NCBI GenBank assembly: GCA_018669005.1
Contig: JABJAL010000079.1
Coordinates: 43,108-107,107, forward strand
Direction: 5' to 3'
Origin: Nitrospinaceae bacterium
GTDB lineage: Bacteria; UBA8248
DNA: 64,000 nucleotides
Part shown: piece after piece, positions 50,861-59,368 of the stretch
Layout: each line of letters begins with the position of its first letter
Numbering within the stretch: the stretch's first letter is position 1
Position numbers and translations under genes: made by a program
The notes under the pieces: model-generated
The model's database searches: none
What the model saw: the letters and a program-made list of their open reading frames with translations, nothing else
Told to the model about the DNA's origin: nothing

Positions 50861-50875
50861 TGTTATAACATAACA
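50861..50875. promoter_or_regulatory. Zur box in the znuA/zur divergent promoter region
   Basis: TGTTAT-AAC-ATAACA is a perfect 6-3-6 inverted repeat in the 114-base gap between znuA and zur. It fits the Zur operator consensus TGTTAT-N3-ATAACA known from proteobacteria and related groups. TTGATA at 50843-50848 and TATAAC inside the palindrome could serve as -35 and -10 of the rightward promoter, so binding would block it. The sequence is seen; control is inferred from family knowledge. Confidence 0.85.
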
Positions 50876-50913
50876 TCTCAAGGCTCTCAACGGCTCGTAT
50901 TCTGAGGTGCGAA

Positions 50914-51414
50914 ATGAGCAAGATAAGACGGGCGAAAACTTTCCTCTCCCTCGATCATGATCATAACCACTGCATCGCCGATGCACTCTCAAAGGCAGAG
51001 GAAATTTGCGCCGCGCGGGGCGCGCGCCTCACAAAGATTCGCAAACACGTTCTTTCGTTTGTCTGGGAGAGTCACTCCCCGGTTGGCGCCTACGACATCC
51101 TTGCACGCCTCAACGCCGAGGGCCGCCGCACCGCCCCCATCACCGTCTATCGTGCGCTCGATTTTTTGATGGAGAACGGCCTCGTTCACCGCCTCGCCAG
51201 CATGAACGCCTACACGGGCTGCGGCGTTCCCGAAACGCCCCACGGCGCACATTTTCTTATTTGTGAGAACTGCGGCGCAGTCGCCGAATTGCTGGATCCA
51301 AAAATAGACAGGGCTATCTCGATGGGGGCCGAGCAGGCGGGATTCGCCGTCAAGTCCCCTGTCGTAGAAGTCCAGGGTCAGTGTCCCTCATGCCAGACGG
51401 CGGCTCATAAATGA
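50914..51414 (+). CDS. zur: Fur-family zinc uptake regulator
   Basis: A 166-residue Fur-family repressor. Its N-terminal extension with HDHNHC is followed by the winged-helix domain (residues about 38-98, LTKIRKHVLSFVWESHSPVGAYDILARL). The C-terminal metal-binding domain has HGAHFLICENCG and GQCPSCQ, the two C-x2-C pairs of the structural zinc. The first gene of the zur-znuC-znuB operon, it overlaps znuC by 4 bases. It should bind the palindrome at 50861-50875 when zinc is sufficient. Zur rather than Fur is chosen from the operon. Confidence 0.94.
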   Translation: MSKIRRAKTFLSLDHDHNHCIADALSKAEEICAARGARLTKIRKHVLSFVWESHSPVGAYDILARLNAEGRRTAPITVYRALDFLMENGLVHRLASMNAYTGCGVPETPHGAHFLICENCGAVAELLDPKIDRAISMGAEQAGFAVKSPVVEVQGQCPSCQTAAHK

Positions 51415-52211
51415 CTGTGCAGCCCGGCGGAAAAACTCTGCTCGAAGGACGAGGCATCGGCCATGCCTTCGGCGAAAACGCCGTCTTGAGCGATATCGAC
51501 ATATCGGTTTCCTCAAGCGAGATTGTCACCCTCATCGGCCCGAACGGAGCTGGCAAGACGACGCTCATTCGCATACTGCTCGGCCTCATCCGGCCAGACG
51601 CGGGCACCATCGCCAAGCGATCAGGCCTCATCGTGGGCTACCTGCCCCAGCAGCTCGACATCGACCCCATCCTTCCGCTGAACGTGCGCCGCCTTCTCCA
51701 GCTAACGAGCCGCCCCGCCGAGGAGCAGATGATGCAAGCGCTAGAGGAAGTCGGGGCGGCGCATCTTATAGAAAATGCAGTTCAAGTCCTCTCCGGCGGC
51801 GAGCTCCAGCGTGTGCTCCTCGCCCGGGCGCTCGCTCGGAATCCGCATTTACTTGTTCTCGATGAACCCATCCAGGGCATCGACATCGTGGGCCAGACCG
51901 AGCTCTACGAGCTTATCGCCCGGATACGGACCCAGAGGAACTGCGGTGTTCTGATGATTTCCCACGACCTCCATCTCGTCATGGCATCGACCGACAGGGT
52001 TGTGTGCATCAACCATCATCTCTGCTGCTCTGGTCAGCCTGAGACCGTCAGCCAGCACCCCGAGTACATCGCCATGTTCGGGCCAAAAGAGGCGAAGAGC
52101 CTCGCCGTCTACACCCATCACCATGACCACTCCCACGACCTCGCCGGCCATATCGTACCGCTCGCCGAGGGCGGCAATGGCGAGCACGACACCCGCGGGG
52201 ACGAAGAATGA
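51411..52211 (+). CDS. znuC: zinc ABC transporter ATPase
   Basis: A 266-residue ABC ATPase. Walker A is GPNGAGKTT, the Q-loop region is GYLPQQLDI, the signature is LSGGELQR, Walker B is LLVLDEP and the switch is MISHDLHLVM. The C-terminal tail is His-rich (THHHDHSHD), as in ZnuC, possibly storing zinc. The ATG overlaps zur by 4 bases and its stop overlaps znuB by 4 bases, showing tight coupling. It powers uptake through ZnuB with ZnuA as periplasmic receptor. Confidence 0.96.
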   Translation: MTVQPGGKTLLEGRGIGHAFGENAVLSDIDISVSSSEIVTLIGPNGAGKTTLIRILLGLIRPDAGTIAKRSGLIVGYLPQQLDIDPILPLNVRRLLQLTSRPAEEQMMQALEEVGAAHLIENAVQVLSGGELQRVLLARALARNPHLLVLDEPIQGIDIVGQTELYELIARIRTQRNCGVLMISHDLHLVMASTDRVVCINHHLCCSGQPETVSQHPEYIAMFGPKEAKSLAVYTHHHDHSHDLAGHIVPLAEGGNGEHDTRGDEE

Positions 52212-53005
52212 TTTTCGAGGATTTTATATGGCGAGCGCTGATAGGCGGCGCAGGCGTCGCGATAGTGAGCGGCCCGCTCGGCTGCTTTATCGTCTGGCGG
52301 CGAATGGCCTACTTTGGTGACTCGCTCGCGCACAGCGCCCTGCTGGGCGTGGCACTCGGTTTTTTGCTAGGGCTCGATGCGCGCCTCGGCACCCTTGCCG
52401 CATGCATCGCCCTCGCCCTGTTTCTCGTCCTGCTTCAGAGCCAAAAGCGCCTATCCTCGGACACGCTTTTAGGCATCCTCGCGCACACGGCGCTCTCCTT
52501 GGGGCTTGTCACCATCAGCTTCATGGAATCGCTCCGGGTGGATTTGCTCGGCTATCTTCTGGGCGACATTCTGTCTGTCACGAACTCGGATATTTACTGG
52601 ATCCTCGGCGGCGGCGCGCTCGCGCTCGCGGCGCTCGCCATTATCTGGCGCCCGCTCCTCGCCATCACCGTCAACGAGGAGATTGCCCGCGCCGAGGGCA
52701 TCCCAATCGGGCTGATACAACTCGCCTTCATGCTGCTCATCGCGCTCATTATCGCCATCGCCATGAAGATCATCGGCATCCTATTGATTACATCGCTTCT
52801 CATCATTCCGGCGGCGGCGGCGCGGCGATTTTCAAAAACGCCGGAGCAGATGGCGGCCCTCGCCAGCCTCATCGGCGTCCTCGCCGTTCTGGGCGGGGTC
52901 ATGGCCTCGCTCCAGTGGGACACCCCCTCGGGGCCCTCGATAGTTCTCGCCTCAGCCGTGCTGTTTGCGGTGAGCGCCAGCTGGAGCCTTGCCGGGGAGA
53001 AATAA
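52208..53005 (+). CDS. znuB: zinc ABC transporter permease
   Basis: A 265-residue inner-membrane permease of the ABC-3 family with about eight hydrophobic helices. The N-terminal FIWRALIGGAGVAIVSGPLG and RRMAYFGDSLAHSALLGVALG segment is diagnostic for ZnuB/MntB-type permeases, and PAAAARRFSKTPEQM lies near the cytosolic ATPase contact. Last gene of zur-znuC-znuB, followed 5 bases later by a terminator-like hairpin. Confidence 0.96.
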   Translation: MIFEDFIWRALIGGAGVAIVSGPLGCFIVWRRMAYFGDSLAHSALLGVALGFLLGLDARLGTLAACIALALFLVLLQSQKRLSSDTLLGILAHTALSLGLVTISFMESLRVDLLGYLLGDILSVTNSDIYWILGGGALALAALAIIWRPLLAITVNEEIARAEGIPIGLIQLAFMLLIALIIAIAMKIIGILLITSLLIIPAAAARRFSKTPEQMAALASLIGVLAVLGGVMASLQWDTPSGPSIVLASAVLFAVSASWSLAGEK

Positions 53006-53009
53006 AAAA

Positions 53010-53035
53010 GGGACCGAATCAAAAGATCCGGTCCC
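53010..53035 (+). terminator. terminator-like hairpin after znuB
   Basis: GGGACCG (53010-53016) pairs with CGGTCCC (53029-53035) around a 12-base loop in which GATC-type bases can extend the stem. Only a short T-tract follows and an A-run precedes, so the hairpin may serve the converging hydrolase gene better than znuB. Confidence 0.6.
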
Positions 53036-53083
53036 TTGTAAACCGAGAGTTCTATTCTCAATCAACATTCACTTCAAAGCAGC

Positions 53084-53878
53084 CTAGTTCGCGTCGAGAA
53101 AATACTTAATATCCGTCATCGACTCCTCGAAGCACTGAATCAAGAAAAAGTGGCTGGCGTCCTCATAAATTTTTATCCGGCTACCGGGCACCCGCTCGGC
53201 AATCTGCCTGGCGGCGCCAACCGAGCAAAGAACGTCCTCGCCCCCGGCCAGCACATACGTCGGGCATTTCACCTGACCCAAGCGATCCAGCGCATCGTGC
53301 GTCAGGCAGGCATTCGTCGAGTTCGAGTAGCCGTGAATCGGCCTGTCCGTGTTGCCGAGCCCGGCCTCGAAGGCATCGAGTAGTTCCTGGTTCTCATTAA
53401 AATAAAGCGGCGGGAAGAAAAAAAGCGACTGATGCTTCGCCGCAGCGGGGTAGCCTTGCGCCTTCACCACCTCGTTGAAGTTGTAGAGAATTTGATAGCC
53501 ATAGCGGTCGAGTTTTCCGAACGAGGCGGTGATGAGCATGCTCCTCACACGGCCCGGATAGTTGATGGCCATCTCCTGCGCGATGGCGCCGCCCATCGAG
53601 CGGCCAATGACGTGGGCGGGCTCAGAGACGCCCAGCGCGTCCATGAGGCCGATAGTGTCGTCGGCAAAATGCCGCGTCGTATAGGGATAGTCGGGGGCAC
53701 TGCTCCTGCCCGCGCCCCGGTTGTCTAAGGCGATAACCCTGTAGTTTTTTTCGAGCACTTTTATCTGCGACTGCCAGCCACTGCAATCACCCGCCAGCCC
53801 GTGAATAAGAACGACGGGCGTGCCCGCCCCGGACTCCTCGTAGTAAAGCTCTACATCCCCAACAGTTGTTTTCGGCAT
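53084..53878 (-). CDS. alpha/beta hydrolase
   Basis: A 264-residue alpha/beta hydrolase. The oxyanion strand is VVLIHGLAGDCSGW, the nucleophile elbow is GRSMGGAIA, the Asp is in the VLAGGEDVLC segment and the catalytic His is in YEDASHFFLI. Its shape (VELYYEESGAGTPVVLIHG opening, RYDNRGAGRS-like LDNRGAGRSSAPDYPYT) is that of the 3-oxoadipate enol-lactonase/haloperoxidase group. GAGGGAAG is before the ATG. It is upstream of nothing on its strand before znuB, and downstream of the LVIVD-type gene, from which it is separated by 60 bases. Likely an esterase or lactonase; substrate unknown. Confidence 0.89.
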   Translation of the reverse strand: MPKTTVGDVELYYEESGAGTPVVLIHGLAGDCSGWQSQIKVLEKNYRVIALDNRGAGRSSAPDYPYTTRHFADDTIGLMDALGVSEPAHVIGRSMGGAIAQEMAINYPGRVRSMLITASFGKLDRYGYQILYNFNEVVKAQGYPAAAKHQSLFFFPPLYFNENQELLDAFEAGLGNTDRPIHGYSNSTNACLTHDALDRLGQVKCPTYVLAGGEDVLCSVGAARQIAERVPGSRIKIYEDASHFFLIQCFEESMTDIKYFLDAN

Positions 53879-53938
53879 AACAGCTTCCCTCTGTCAAGAA
53901 ATTCAAAAAACTCGTGCCCTATCCGGGCACATCTGAAA

Positions 53939-55171
53939 CTAAATCGTGCAGCGCAGAATATGGAGCCCGTGATTCTTATCGGTGACGTACATGTACCCGC
54001 GCCGGTCCACGAGAACATCCTCGCTCTGCGTCACCAATGTTTTCGGTAACATACCCAGCCGCTCGGTCGGATCCGAGGGGATGTAGTGGGCGATCTCAAA
54101 GGGGTGCACCGGGTCCGAGAGATCGTAGATGCGGAGCCCCGCGTTGAAGTAGGTCAGATAGATCCTGTCCTCGCGCTGCTCAAGGCAATCCAGGCCCTGG
54201 GAGTGGTGCTGGTTGTGCGGGCCAAAACGCCCGCCGCGCTCGCAGAAGTTTTTGTGCGAATAGCCCTTGGGTGGATCCGGCACCGGAAAAATACTCATCA
54301 CCCGAGGATTCGTCTCATCCTTGATGTCGATGACGGCGGTGTAGTTGAGCGGCTCATCGCAATTCTCACGGAGCGCCTCGCTGTTGGCGATGGCGATGTT
54401 GCGGTCCAGGTAGGGATAGACGGTGTGAACCGCGAGGTTGCTGCCCAATGGCGGGTGGACATTGAGGCGGCTAATCATCTTCGGGGCTGAAATGTCCTCG
54501 ATGTCGAGAATAATGATCCCGCCCCCGGCGTAGGGCAGATAGACCCGGCCATTTTCGGCATGGGCCGGGCCATGCTGGAACGCATTGATCGGGCTCCGGG
54601 GCTTGCCGTTCTCGTCTAGTTCCTGCTCGGGGAGCCACCAGCGGCCCGCCTCCTTGGGATTTGCCGGGTCCTCCAAATCGAGCACACGATAGATCCGGCT
54701 CCGGTAGCCCTCCGCTCCAGCGGAAAGATGTGCATAGCGGCCACCATTATAAAAGTTGCGATGGGTGCCATCCGCCCCTGTCTCCCAGTGGGCGATGCGC
54801 TTTGGATGCGCAGGGTCGGTCGCCACATCCCAGATATAAACGCCCTCGGCCTCGGGCGGGTCGTTGGGCCGGGGGCCCCAACCCTCGGGAATTTTCTCCA
54901 TCGAGGTGATCATCAGGCCATCGGCCACCTGCACCTGAAGGGTCCAGCAGTTATCCGGGCCCGGCAGCCAATCGCAATGCTCGGGCGAGGCAGGGTCGGT
55001 CACGTCGAGCACCGTCCAGCCGCTCTGCCAAAAGGTGGACAGATAAAGATAGAAGCGCTCGTTCACCTCTTGCATGGCAATTTTGAAGGCCGGGCGTTTT
55101 TCGAGGTCGTGGTATCCGATGAGTTCAATATTTTCCGCTGAAATTACGTCTGGCGCATTCGATACAGTCAT
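53939..55171 (-). CDS. LVIVD-repeat beta-propeller protein
   Basis: A 410-residue protein made of repeated four-stranded blades with the ...V.D..DP..P...... pattern of LVIVD repeats (for example LDVTDPASPEHCDWLPG, LDLEDPANPKEAGRWWLPE, LDIEDISAPKMISRLNVH, YDLSDPVHPFEIAHYIP). No signal peptide is evident, so it is probably cytosolic. Two blades contain HNQHHSQG and HGPAHAENG, which could bind a metal. GAGG precedes the ATG. Related proteins resemble selenium-binding-protein/lactonase-type propellers in outline but no such identity is claimed. It lies in a catabolic region with hydrolase and flavin oxidoreductase neighbours. Function unknown. Confidence 0.75.
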   Translation of the reverse strand: MTVSNAPDVISAENIELIGYHDLEKRPAFKIAMQEVNERFYLYLSTFWQSGWTVLDVTDPASPEHCDWLPGPDNCWTLQVQVADGLMITSMEKIPEGWGPRPNDPPEAEGVYIWDVATDPAHPKRIAHWETGADGTHRNFYNGGRYAHLSAGAEGYRSRIYRVLDLEDPANPKEAGRWWLPEQELDENGKPRSPINAFQHGPAHAENGRVYLPYAGGGIIILDIEDISAPKMISRLNVHPPLGSNLAVHTVYPYLDRNIAIANSEALRENCDEPLNYTAVIDIKDETNPRVMSIFPVPDPPKGYSHKNFCERGGRFGPHNQHHSQGLDCLEQREDRIYLTYFNAGLRIYDLSDPVHPFEIAHYIPSDPTERLGMLPKTLVTQSEDVLVDRRGYMYVTDKNHGLHILRCTI

Positions 55172-55214
55172 AATTATTCCATCCTCTATCTATCTGTGAA
55201 TAAATGTCATGAAA

Positions 55215-56408
55215 TCATCCAGATACTGCAGAGCCCCCAGGTGCCTCGTCCACAGGATCGTCCAGGTTAACTCTCTTTTTCTCGGTGGGCGCATAACCGC
55301 CCGTTTTCATTTTCGAGGCCGCCTCAAGGCTCGGCTTTATCCCATCGGGCTCGCCCCCCGGATAGGCATCGTCCGGGCAACGGCTGTCCCGCATATAAAT
55401 GCAGGGGCGGCACTGGATACAAGTGAGAATTTCCTCATCACGCCCGGCAAGAGCTTTACCAGCATAGTCCGGATCAGTGAGCATCGCCCGCCCGACGGCC
55501 ACAAGATCGGCCCCCATGTCCAAGTATTCCTGAACGCGAGAGGGCTCAAAACTCCGCCCGTTAGCGATGAGCGCAAGTTTTACTTTTTTCCTGAGCCGAT
55601 CGAACGCCGGATTGTAAAACTCTGGCTCCACCGCCACCCCGTTCCGGGCATTGCGGGAACAATGAATAATGTCCATCCCCGCCTCCTCAAGGGCAGCGGC
55701 AAGCGCCAGCGTATCCTCAATGGTGAAACCTTCCTCCCAGGGCTCAAGAAGTCCCGTTCGGTAGCTGATGACCATATCCTCGCCAGCGTTTTCACGAACC
55801 GCCCGTGCGACCTCTACCGGAAAGCGCATTCGCCTCTCAAGGCTCCCACCATATTCATCGGTTCGTTTGTTCGAGGAGGACGAGAAAAATTGTTGTATCA
55901 GGTACCAGGTCGCTCCATGGATTTCGAGCATTTTCACCCCCGCCTCACGGACACGACGGGCCGACTCTCCAAAGGCACGGACAGTGTCCTTCACCTCCTG
56001 AGTGGAAAGCTCGCGGGGAAGCTCGTCGTTTTTGGGGTGTTTGATCGGCGAGGGCCCGGCGATGGGCATTCCCGTCACCGCACTCAGGGCAGTGCGCCCG
56101 GCATGAAAAATCTGAACGGCAAGAGGCGCACCTGCAGCCTCGACTGCCTCGGCAAGCTCTTTTAGGCCAGGGACAATGTAATCATCGTGGGAGGCAAGCT
56201 GGCTCGGAAAGCCCTTACCCTCTTGATTGACGTAGGTCGCCTCGGAAAAACAAACCGCCGCCCCGCCCCGCGCGCGAGCCGTGTAGTGGGCGTGGCTCCA
56301 AACCGAGGCGACACCATTTTCCTCTGCCCGCGAGGAAGTCATCGCCGACATCGTGATCCGGTGTTTAATTCGAAGGCCCCTGATTTCTATTGGCTCAGTG
56401 AATTTCAC
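55215..56408 (-). CDS. Old Yellow Enzyme-family NADH:flavin oxidoreductase
   Basis: A 397-residue FMN TIM-barrel of the OYE/2,4-dienoyl-CoA reductase type. It contains ITMSAMTSSRAEENG early, FHAGRTA, HGATWYLIQQFFSSSSNKRTDEYGG (here quoted in part: IQQFFSSSSNKRTDEYGG), IANGRSFEPS and AVGRAMLTDPDYAGKAL. A Cys set CIQCRPCIYMRDSRC near residue 335 could bind a [4Fe-4S] cluster as in trimethylamine dehydrogenase-type proteins, but no FAD/NAD domain follows, so it is the barrel alone. The start is placed at GTG 56408 after AGGGG; a longer frame to 56492 overlaps the next cupin. Substrate unknown. Confidence 0.88.
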   Translation of the reverse strand: MKFTEPIEIRGLRIKHRITMSAMTSSRAEENGVASVWSHAHYTARARGGAAVCFSEATYVNQEGKGFPSQLASHDDYIVPGLKELAEAVEAAGAPLAVQIFHAGRTALSAVTGMPIAGPSPIKHPKNDELPRELSTQEVKDTVRAFGESARRVREAGVKMLEIHGATWYLIQQFFSSSSNKRTDEYGGSLERRMRFPVEVARAVRENAGEDMVISYRTGLLEPWEEGFTIEDTLALAAALEEAGMDIIHCSRNARNGVAVEPEFYNPAFDRLRKKVKLALIANGRSFEPSRVQEYLDMGADLVAVGRAMLTDPDYAGKALAGRDEEILTCIQCRPCIYMRDSRCPDDAYPGGEPDGIKPSLEAASKMKTGGYAPTEKKRVNLDDPVDEAPGGSAVSG

Positions 56409-56442
56409 GTTCCGAATCCCCTGGATGATCGAAGGTGGGGTT

Positions 56443-56832
56443 TTATTCTCCCGAGAGCATTTTCTTGACCTCTGCGGCGTCGGAGGCCTCATTGTAATCG
56501 CCTTCCATATGGCCGCTGCCGACCGGGCTCTTGACGTGAAAGAACACCGCAGGCCCCTCTACAACATGGATTCCGTGCCGCGTATTTCGGGGAATGTGAA
56601 TCAGATCGCCCTTTTGGACCTCACGCGTTTCATCGCCAAGAATCATGTTGAACTTGCCATCGAGCATGAGGATGAACTGCTCCTCATTGGGGTGAAAATG
56701 AGGTGGCGGGCCGCCATCCACCTGGTAGGTAACCATCGCCGCTTTCATTAACTCACCGGCAGTCGTCTGAACAGCCCCATCACCGAGCGCGGTGGAAATC
56801 GTCTCCATTTCAGAAATCTTATAGAAAGGCAT
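56443..56832 (-). CDS. cupin-domain protein, pair A copy 1
   Basis: A 129-residue single cupin. Motif 1 (PPPHFHPNEEQFILMLDGK) carries two His and a Glu, and motif 2 is in GDLIHIPRNTRHGI with a third His; together they form the usual metal site. It is nearly the same length as, and similar throughout to, the next gene (56870-57259), starting MPFY-ISE and ending ..GE. Start ATG has AAGGGGAAG before it. It is upstream of the OYE gene. A small-molecule sensing, isomerase or dioxygenase role is possible; no function assigned. Confidence 0.85.
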   Translation of the reverse strand: MPFYKISEMETISTALGDGAVQTTAGELMKAAMVTYQVDGGPPPHFHPNEEQFILMLDGKFNMILGDETREVQKGDLIHIPRNTRHGIHVVEGPAVFFHVKSPVGSGHMEGDYNEASDAAEVKKMLSGE

Positions 56833-56869
56833 CAGCGCTTCCCCTTATGAAATTTTATTTGGGTCGGGC

Positions 56870-57259
56870 TTATTCTCCGGCCAGCTGTTTTTCTACTTCA
56901 TCGGCGTCATCCGCCTTATTATAGTCTTGGTACAAATCGCCATCCCCGGCCGGGCTTTTCACTGTGTAGAAAACTGCGGGGCCCTCAAGGATATGAATGC
57001 CGTGGCGTACGTTGCGCGGGATGTGGATCAGGTCGCCATGCTCGACAATCCGCGTCTCATCGCCAAGGATCATGTTCAATTTTCCCTCGAGCATGAGAAC
57101 GAACTGCTCCTCGTTGGGATGGACATGCGGGGGCGGGCCGCCGCCTACCGGGTAAGTGATCGTGCCAGCCTTCATAAGCTCTCCAGCAACAGACTGCGTT
57201 ACGCCATCACCGACACCGGCCTCAACTTTTTCAATCTCCGACATATTATAAAAAGGCAT
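56870..57259 (-). CDS. cupin-domain protein, pair A copy 2
   Basis: A 129-residue cupin, paralogous to the downstream gene. Motif 1 is PPPHVHPNEEQFVLMLEGKL and motif 2 is GDLIHIPRNVRHGIHI, with conserved metal His. The copies differ mainly at the two ends. GGAAGGA is before the ATG. The 37-base spacer from the preceding copy has no other gene. Four cupin genes occur in a row here, all on the minus strand, and may form an operon. Confidence 0.85.
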   Translation of the reverse strand: MPFYNMSEIEKVEAGVGDGVTQSVAGELMKAGTITYPVGGGPPPHVHPNEEQFVLMLEGKLNMILGDETRIVEHGDLIHIPRNVRHGIHILEGPAVFYTVKSPAGDGDLYQDYNKADDADEVEKQLAGE

Positions 57260-57300
57260 TCAAACATCCTTCCATAAATTATACCGACTGACTCAAGACC

Positions 57301-57681
57301 TCAGTCCGCTACACGATGAATAGAATTGAGCTTTAAGGCACGGGCGCACGAATATACCGTGCAACCCTTGGGATACTCGTAGGGGCCATGGGCATTGCCT
57401 GCTCCACCGCCGTATACATAGCCGCCTCGGGTGAGCACTTTGCCATCGATGTGCATCTCGCCCTCAAGAACAAAGATGCTGTGATAATGATCGTGCTCAT
57501 GGCGCGGCTCAACATAGCCGGGAGGGAAGCGGACGAATCGCTCCGCCCTCTCGGATACTTCGTCATGGCCCTCGCGAATAATTTTCATCTCGACGCCCTT
57601 GGGCAGGCCCAGCACCTTTACGCCGTCTTCCCACTCAAGCTCGTCCGTATTAACTGCGAAAAAACCGCCGACATATTCCAC
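57301..57681 (-). CDS. cupin-domain protein, pair B copy 1
   Basis: A 126-residue protein with a less typical cupin: VRFPPGYVEPRHEHDHYHSIF has four His in the motif 1 region, followed by LEGEMHIDGK, GGYVYGGGAGNAHGPYEY and a Cys-rich CTVYSCARALKLNSIHR tail. It resembles the next gene (57718-58128) closely but is unlike the first cupin pair apart from the fold. Start is GTG after GGAGGAT. Dense His suggests a metal-bound core; role not known. Confidence 0.82.
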   Translation of the reverse strand: MEYVGGFFAVNTDELEWEDGVKVLGLPKGVEMKIIREGHDEVSERAERFVRFPPGYVEPRHEHDHYHSIFVLEGEMHIDGKVLTRGGYVYGGGAGNAHGPYEYPKGCTVYSCARALKLNSIHRVAD

Positions 57682-57717
57682 GGGATATCCTCCACCGGTG
57701 AGTTTCGTTTAATTCGA

Positions 57718-58128
57718 CTAAGCGCCTTTTGTGAGATCCGAGCCATGCTCGGCCTCGGGGTTGCGGTGAATCTGGTTCATCTCCTTTGCTCGCGAGCAGG
57801 AGAAGACGGTGCAGCCCTTGGGATAGTGGAAGGGGCCATGCTGCTCGCCCGGCCCGCCGAAGACGAAATCTCCGCTTTTTAAAATTTTTCCATGGACATG
57901 CATCTCCCCCTCGATGACCAGCGTGCTGTGGAGATGGTCATGAATATGGAGGGGCTCGGTGTAGCCGGGCGGGAATTTCACGAACTTATCAACGCGCTCG
58001 GACACGTCGTCAAATCCCTCGGCAACAATCTTCACCTCAACGCCAGGGGGGAGGCCGATGACTTTCGTGCCATCTTCCCATTCGAGCTCTTCGGTGTCGA
58101 TTATCAAAAAAGATTCCGCTTCCTTCAT
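57718..58128 (-). CDS. cupin-domain protein, pair B copy 2
   Basis: A 136-residue cupin. The block VKFPPGYTEPLHIHDHLHST keeps the His arrangement, then VIEGEMHVHGK, GDFVFGGPGEQHGPFHYPKG and CTVFSCSRAKEMNQIHR. The start is ATG 58128 after GAGGAGG; the frame opens further upstream to 58164 but without a ribosome-binding site. It is the first of the four cupin genes in transcription order, downstream of an acyl-CoA dehydrogenase gene by about 55 bases. Confidence 0.82.
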   Translation of the reverse strand: MKEAESFLIIDTEELEWEDGTKVIGLPPGVEVKIVAEGFDDVSERVDKFVKFPPGYTEPLHIHDHLHSTLVIEGEMHVHGKILKSGDFVFGGPGEQHGPFHYPKGCTVFSCSRAKEMNQIHRNPEAEHGSDLTKGA

Positions 58129-58185
58129 GGATGTACCTCCTCGATAGGTGATCCCAATGCTCAAATCATGTGGGTGATTCCGAAT

Positions 58186-59328
58186 CTAAATCATGGTCAT
58201 AACGCGCGCCCGAAGCGAATGGGTCATCTCGCCAGCGTGCATGAAACTCGTCATGTCTCGAACAAAACGCTCCATAGGCGCTTCGGTCATGTACCCCGCG
58301 CCGCCCCACACCTCCATCGAGCGGCGGGCAATTCGCTCGCAGGCCTCGGAAACAAAAATCCGCGCAAGAAAGCTCTCGCGCACGGCATCTGCGCCCCCCT
58401 GATTGGCGGCCCAGGCTGCAGACTGGAGCGCACGCCGCGCCGTAGCAATCTCCATCAGGTTATCAGCGAGCATGAAACCCACCGATTGATGCTCGATGAT
58501 GGGCTTGCCGCCCTGCACACGCTCCCTGGCGTGTGCGTCGGCAAATTCATTAGCGTGTCGCGCCGTGCCAAGCGCCGCCGAGGCGGGCAGCACCATGAAA
58601 ACAGGAACAACCCCGGCCCAGGCCTCGGGCGAGCAATCTATCCGGCTTGCGCCAGTAACCTTCACGTCATTAAAAACCAGCGCAACATCCTCGGCCGAGC
58701 GCATTCCCATCGGGTCGTGGCGATGAGCAACACGCGCCACATTTCCGTCAAGAAGAAACGCCTGGCGCCCGTCCTCTCCCTCAAGCGAAACTAAAATCCA
58801 CCGCGCCGCCTCACCGTTCATCACATGAGACGAGGAACCGCTCAGCGACCACCCACCTTCCGCCTGCCGCGCCGAGGCCGAAATATCCGCTTCGGCCCCC
58901 TCATAAGGCATCCGGTTCTCGGGCATCGGCACATGTGAAAGCTCGCACCGCGTCAGATGAGCACCATGATCGCCTGCAAAGTCTTTAACAAAGGACTCGA
59001 ATTTATCTGCGGCGCAGATTTTCCGCAGCGCCATGGATACGCACCAGTCCTGGGCAAAGGTCGCCCCGACACCTAGATCCCCCCAACCAATTTCCTCGCC
59101 GACAACGCACAGGGTGAGCAAATCCGCGCCGCCGCCACCCAACGACTCTGGAACGGCAAGCGTACGAAGGCCCAGGCGGCTGCCTTTTTCCAGCAACTCC
59201 GCCGGAAATCTCCCCTCCGGGCTTTTTTGACGGTCAATCTCCTCGACAGCCGGAACAATCTGCTGCCGGGCGAAATCCCGCGCCATTGCCTGGAGCGCAA
59301 TATGGGTTTCCTCAGGCGCAAAATCCAT
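58186..59328 (-). CDS. acyl-CoA dehydrogenase-family protein
   Basis: A 380-residue FAD enzyme of the acyl-CoA dehydrogenase fold. It contains an N-terminal helical domain (DFAPEETHIALQAMARDFAR), a middle beta domain and a C-terminal bundle with GGAGYMTEAPMERFVRDM, where the usual base is Glu/Asp. The block of SLSGSSSHVMNGEAARWI replaces the classical FVTN...I.G pattern, so it is a divergent member. Start ATG after GAGGAAAC; a GTG two codons earlier is possible. It lies 40 bases upstream of the DapA-fold gene's stop and before the cupin genes, on the same strand. Confidence 0.9.
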   Translation of the reverse strand: MDFAPEETHIALQAMARDFARQQIVPAVEEIDRQKSPEGRFPAELLEKGSRLGLRTLAVPESLGGGGADLLTLCVVGEEIGWGDLGVGATFAQDWCVSMALRKICAADKFESFVKDFAGDHGAHLTRCELSHVPMPENRMPYEGAEADISASARQAEGGWSLSGSSSHVMNGEAARWILVSLEGEDGRQAFLLDGNVARVAHRHDPMGMRSAEDVALVFNDVKVTGASRIDCSPEAWAGVVPVFMVLPASAALGTARHANEFADAHARERVQGGKPIIEHQSVGFMLADNLMEIATARRALQSAAWAANQGGADAVRESFLARIFVSEACERIARRSMEVWGGAGYMTEAPMERFVRDMTSFMHAGEMTHSLRARVMTMI

Positions 59329-59368
59329 GCGCACGTTTCCTCTCTGCGGTGATTACGCTTACCAAGAT

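Noticed and set aside
55209..56165. 318-codon plus-strand frame opposite the OYE-family gene
   Set aside because: Opposite the full FMN-barrel coding region; no motif or ribosome-binding site.
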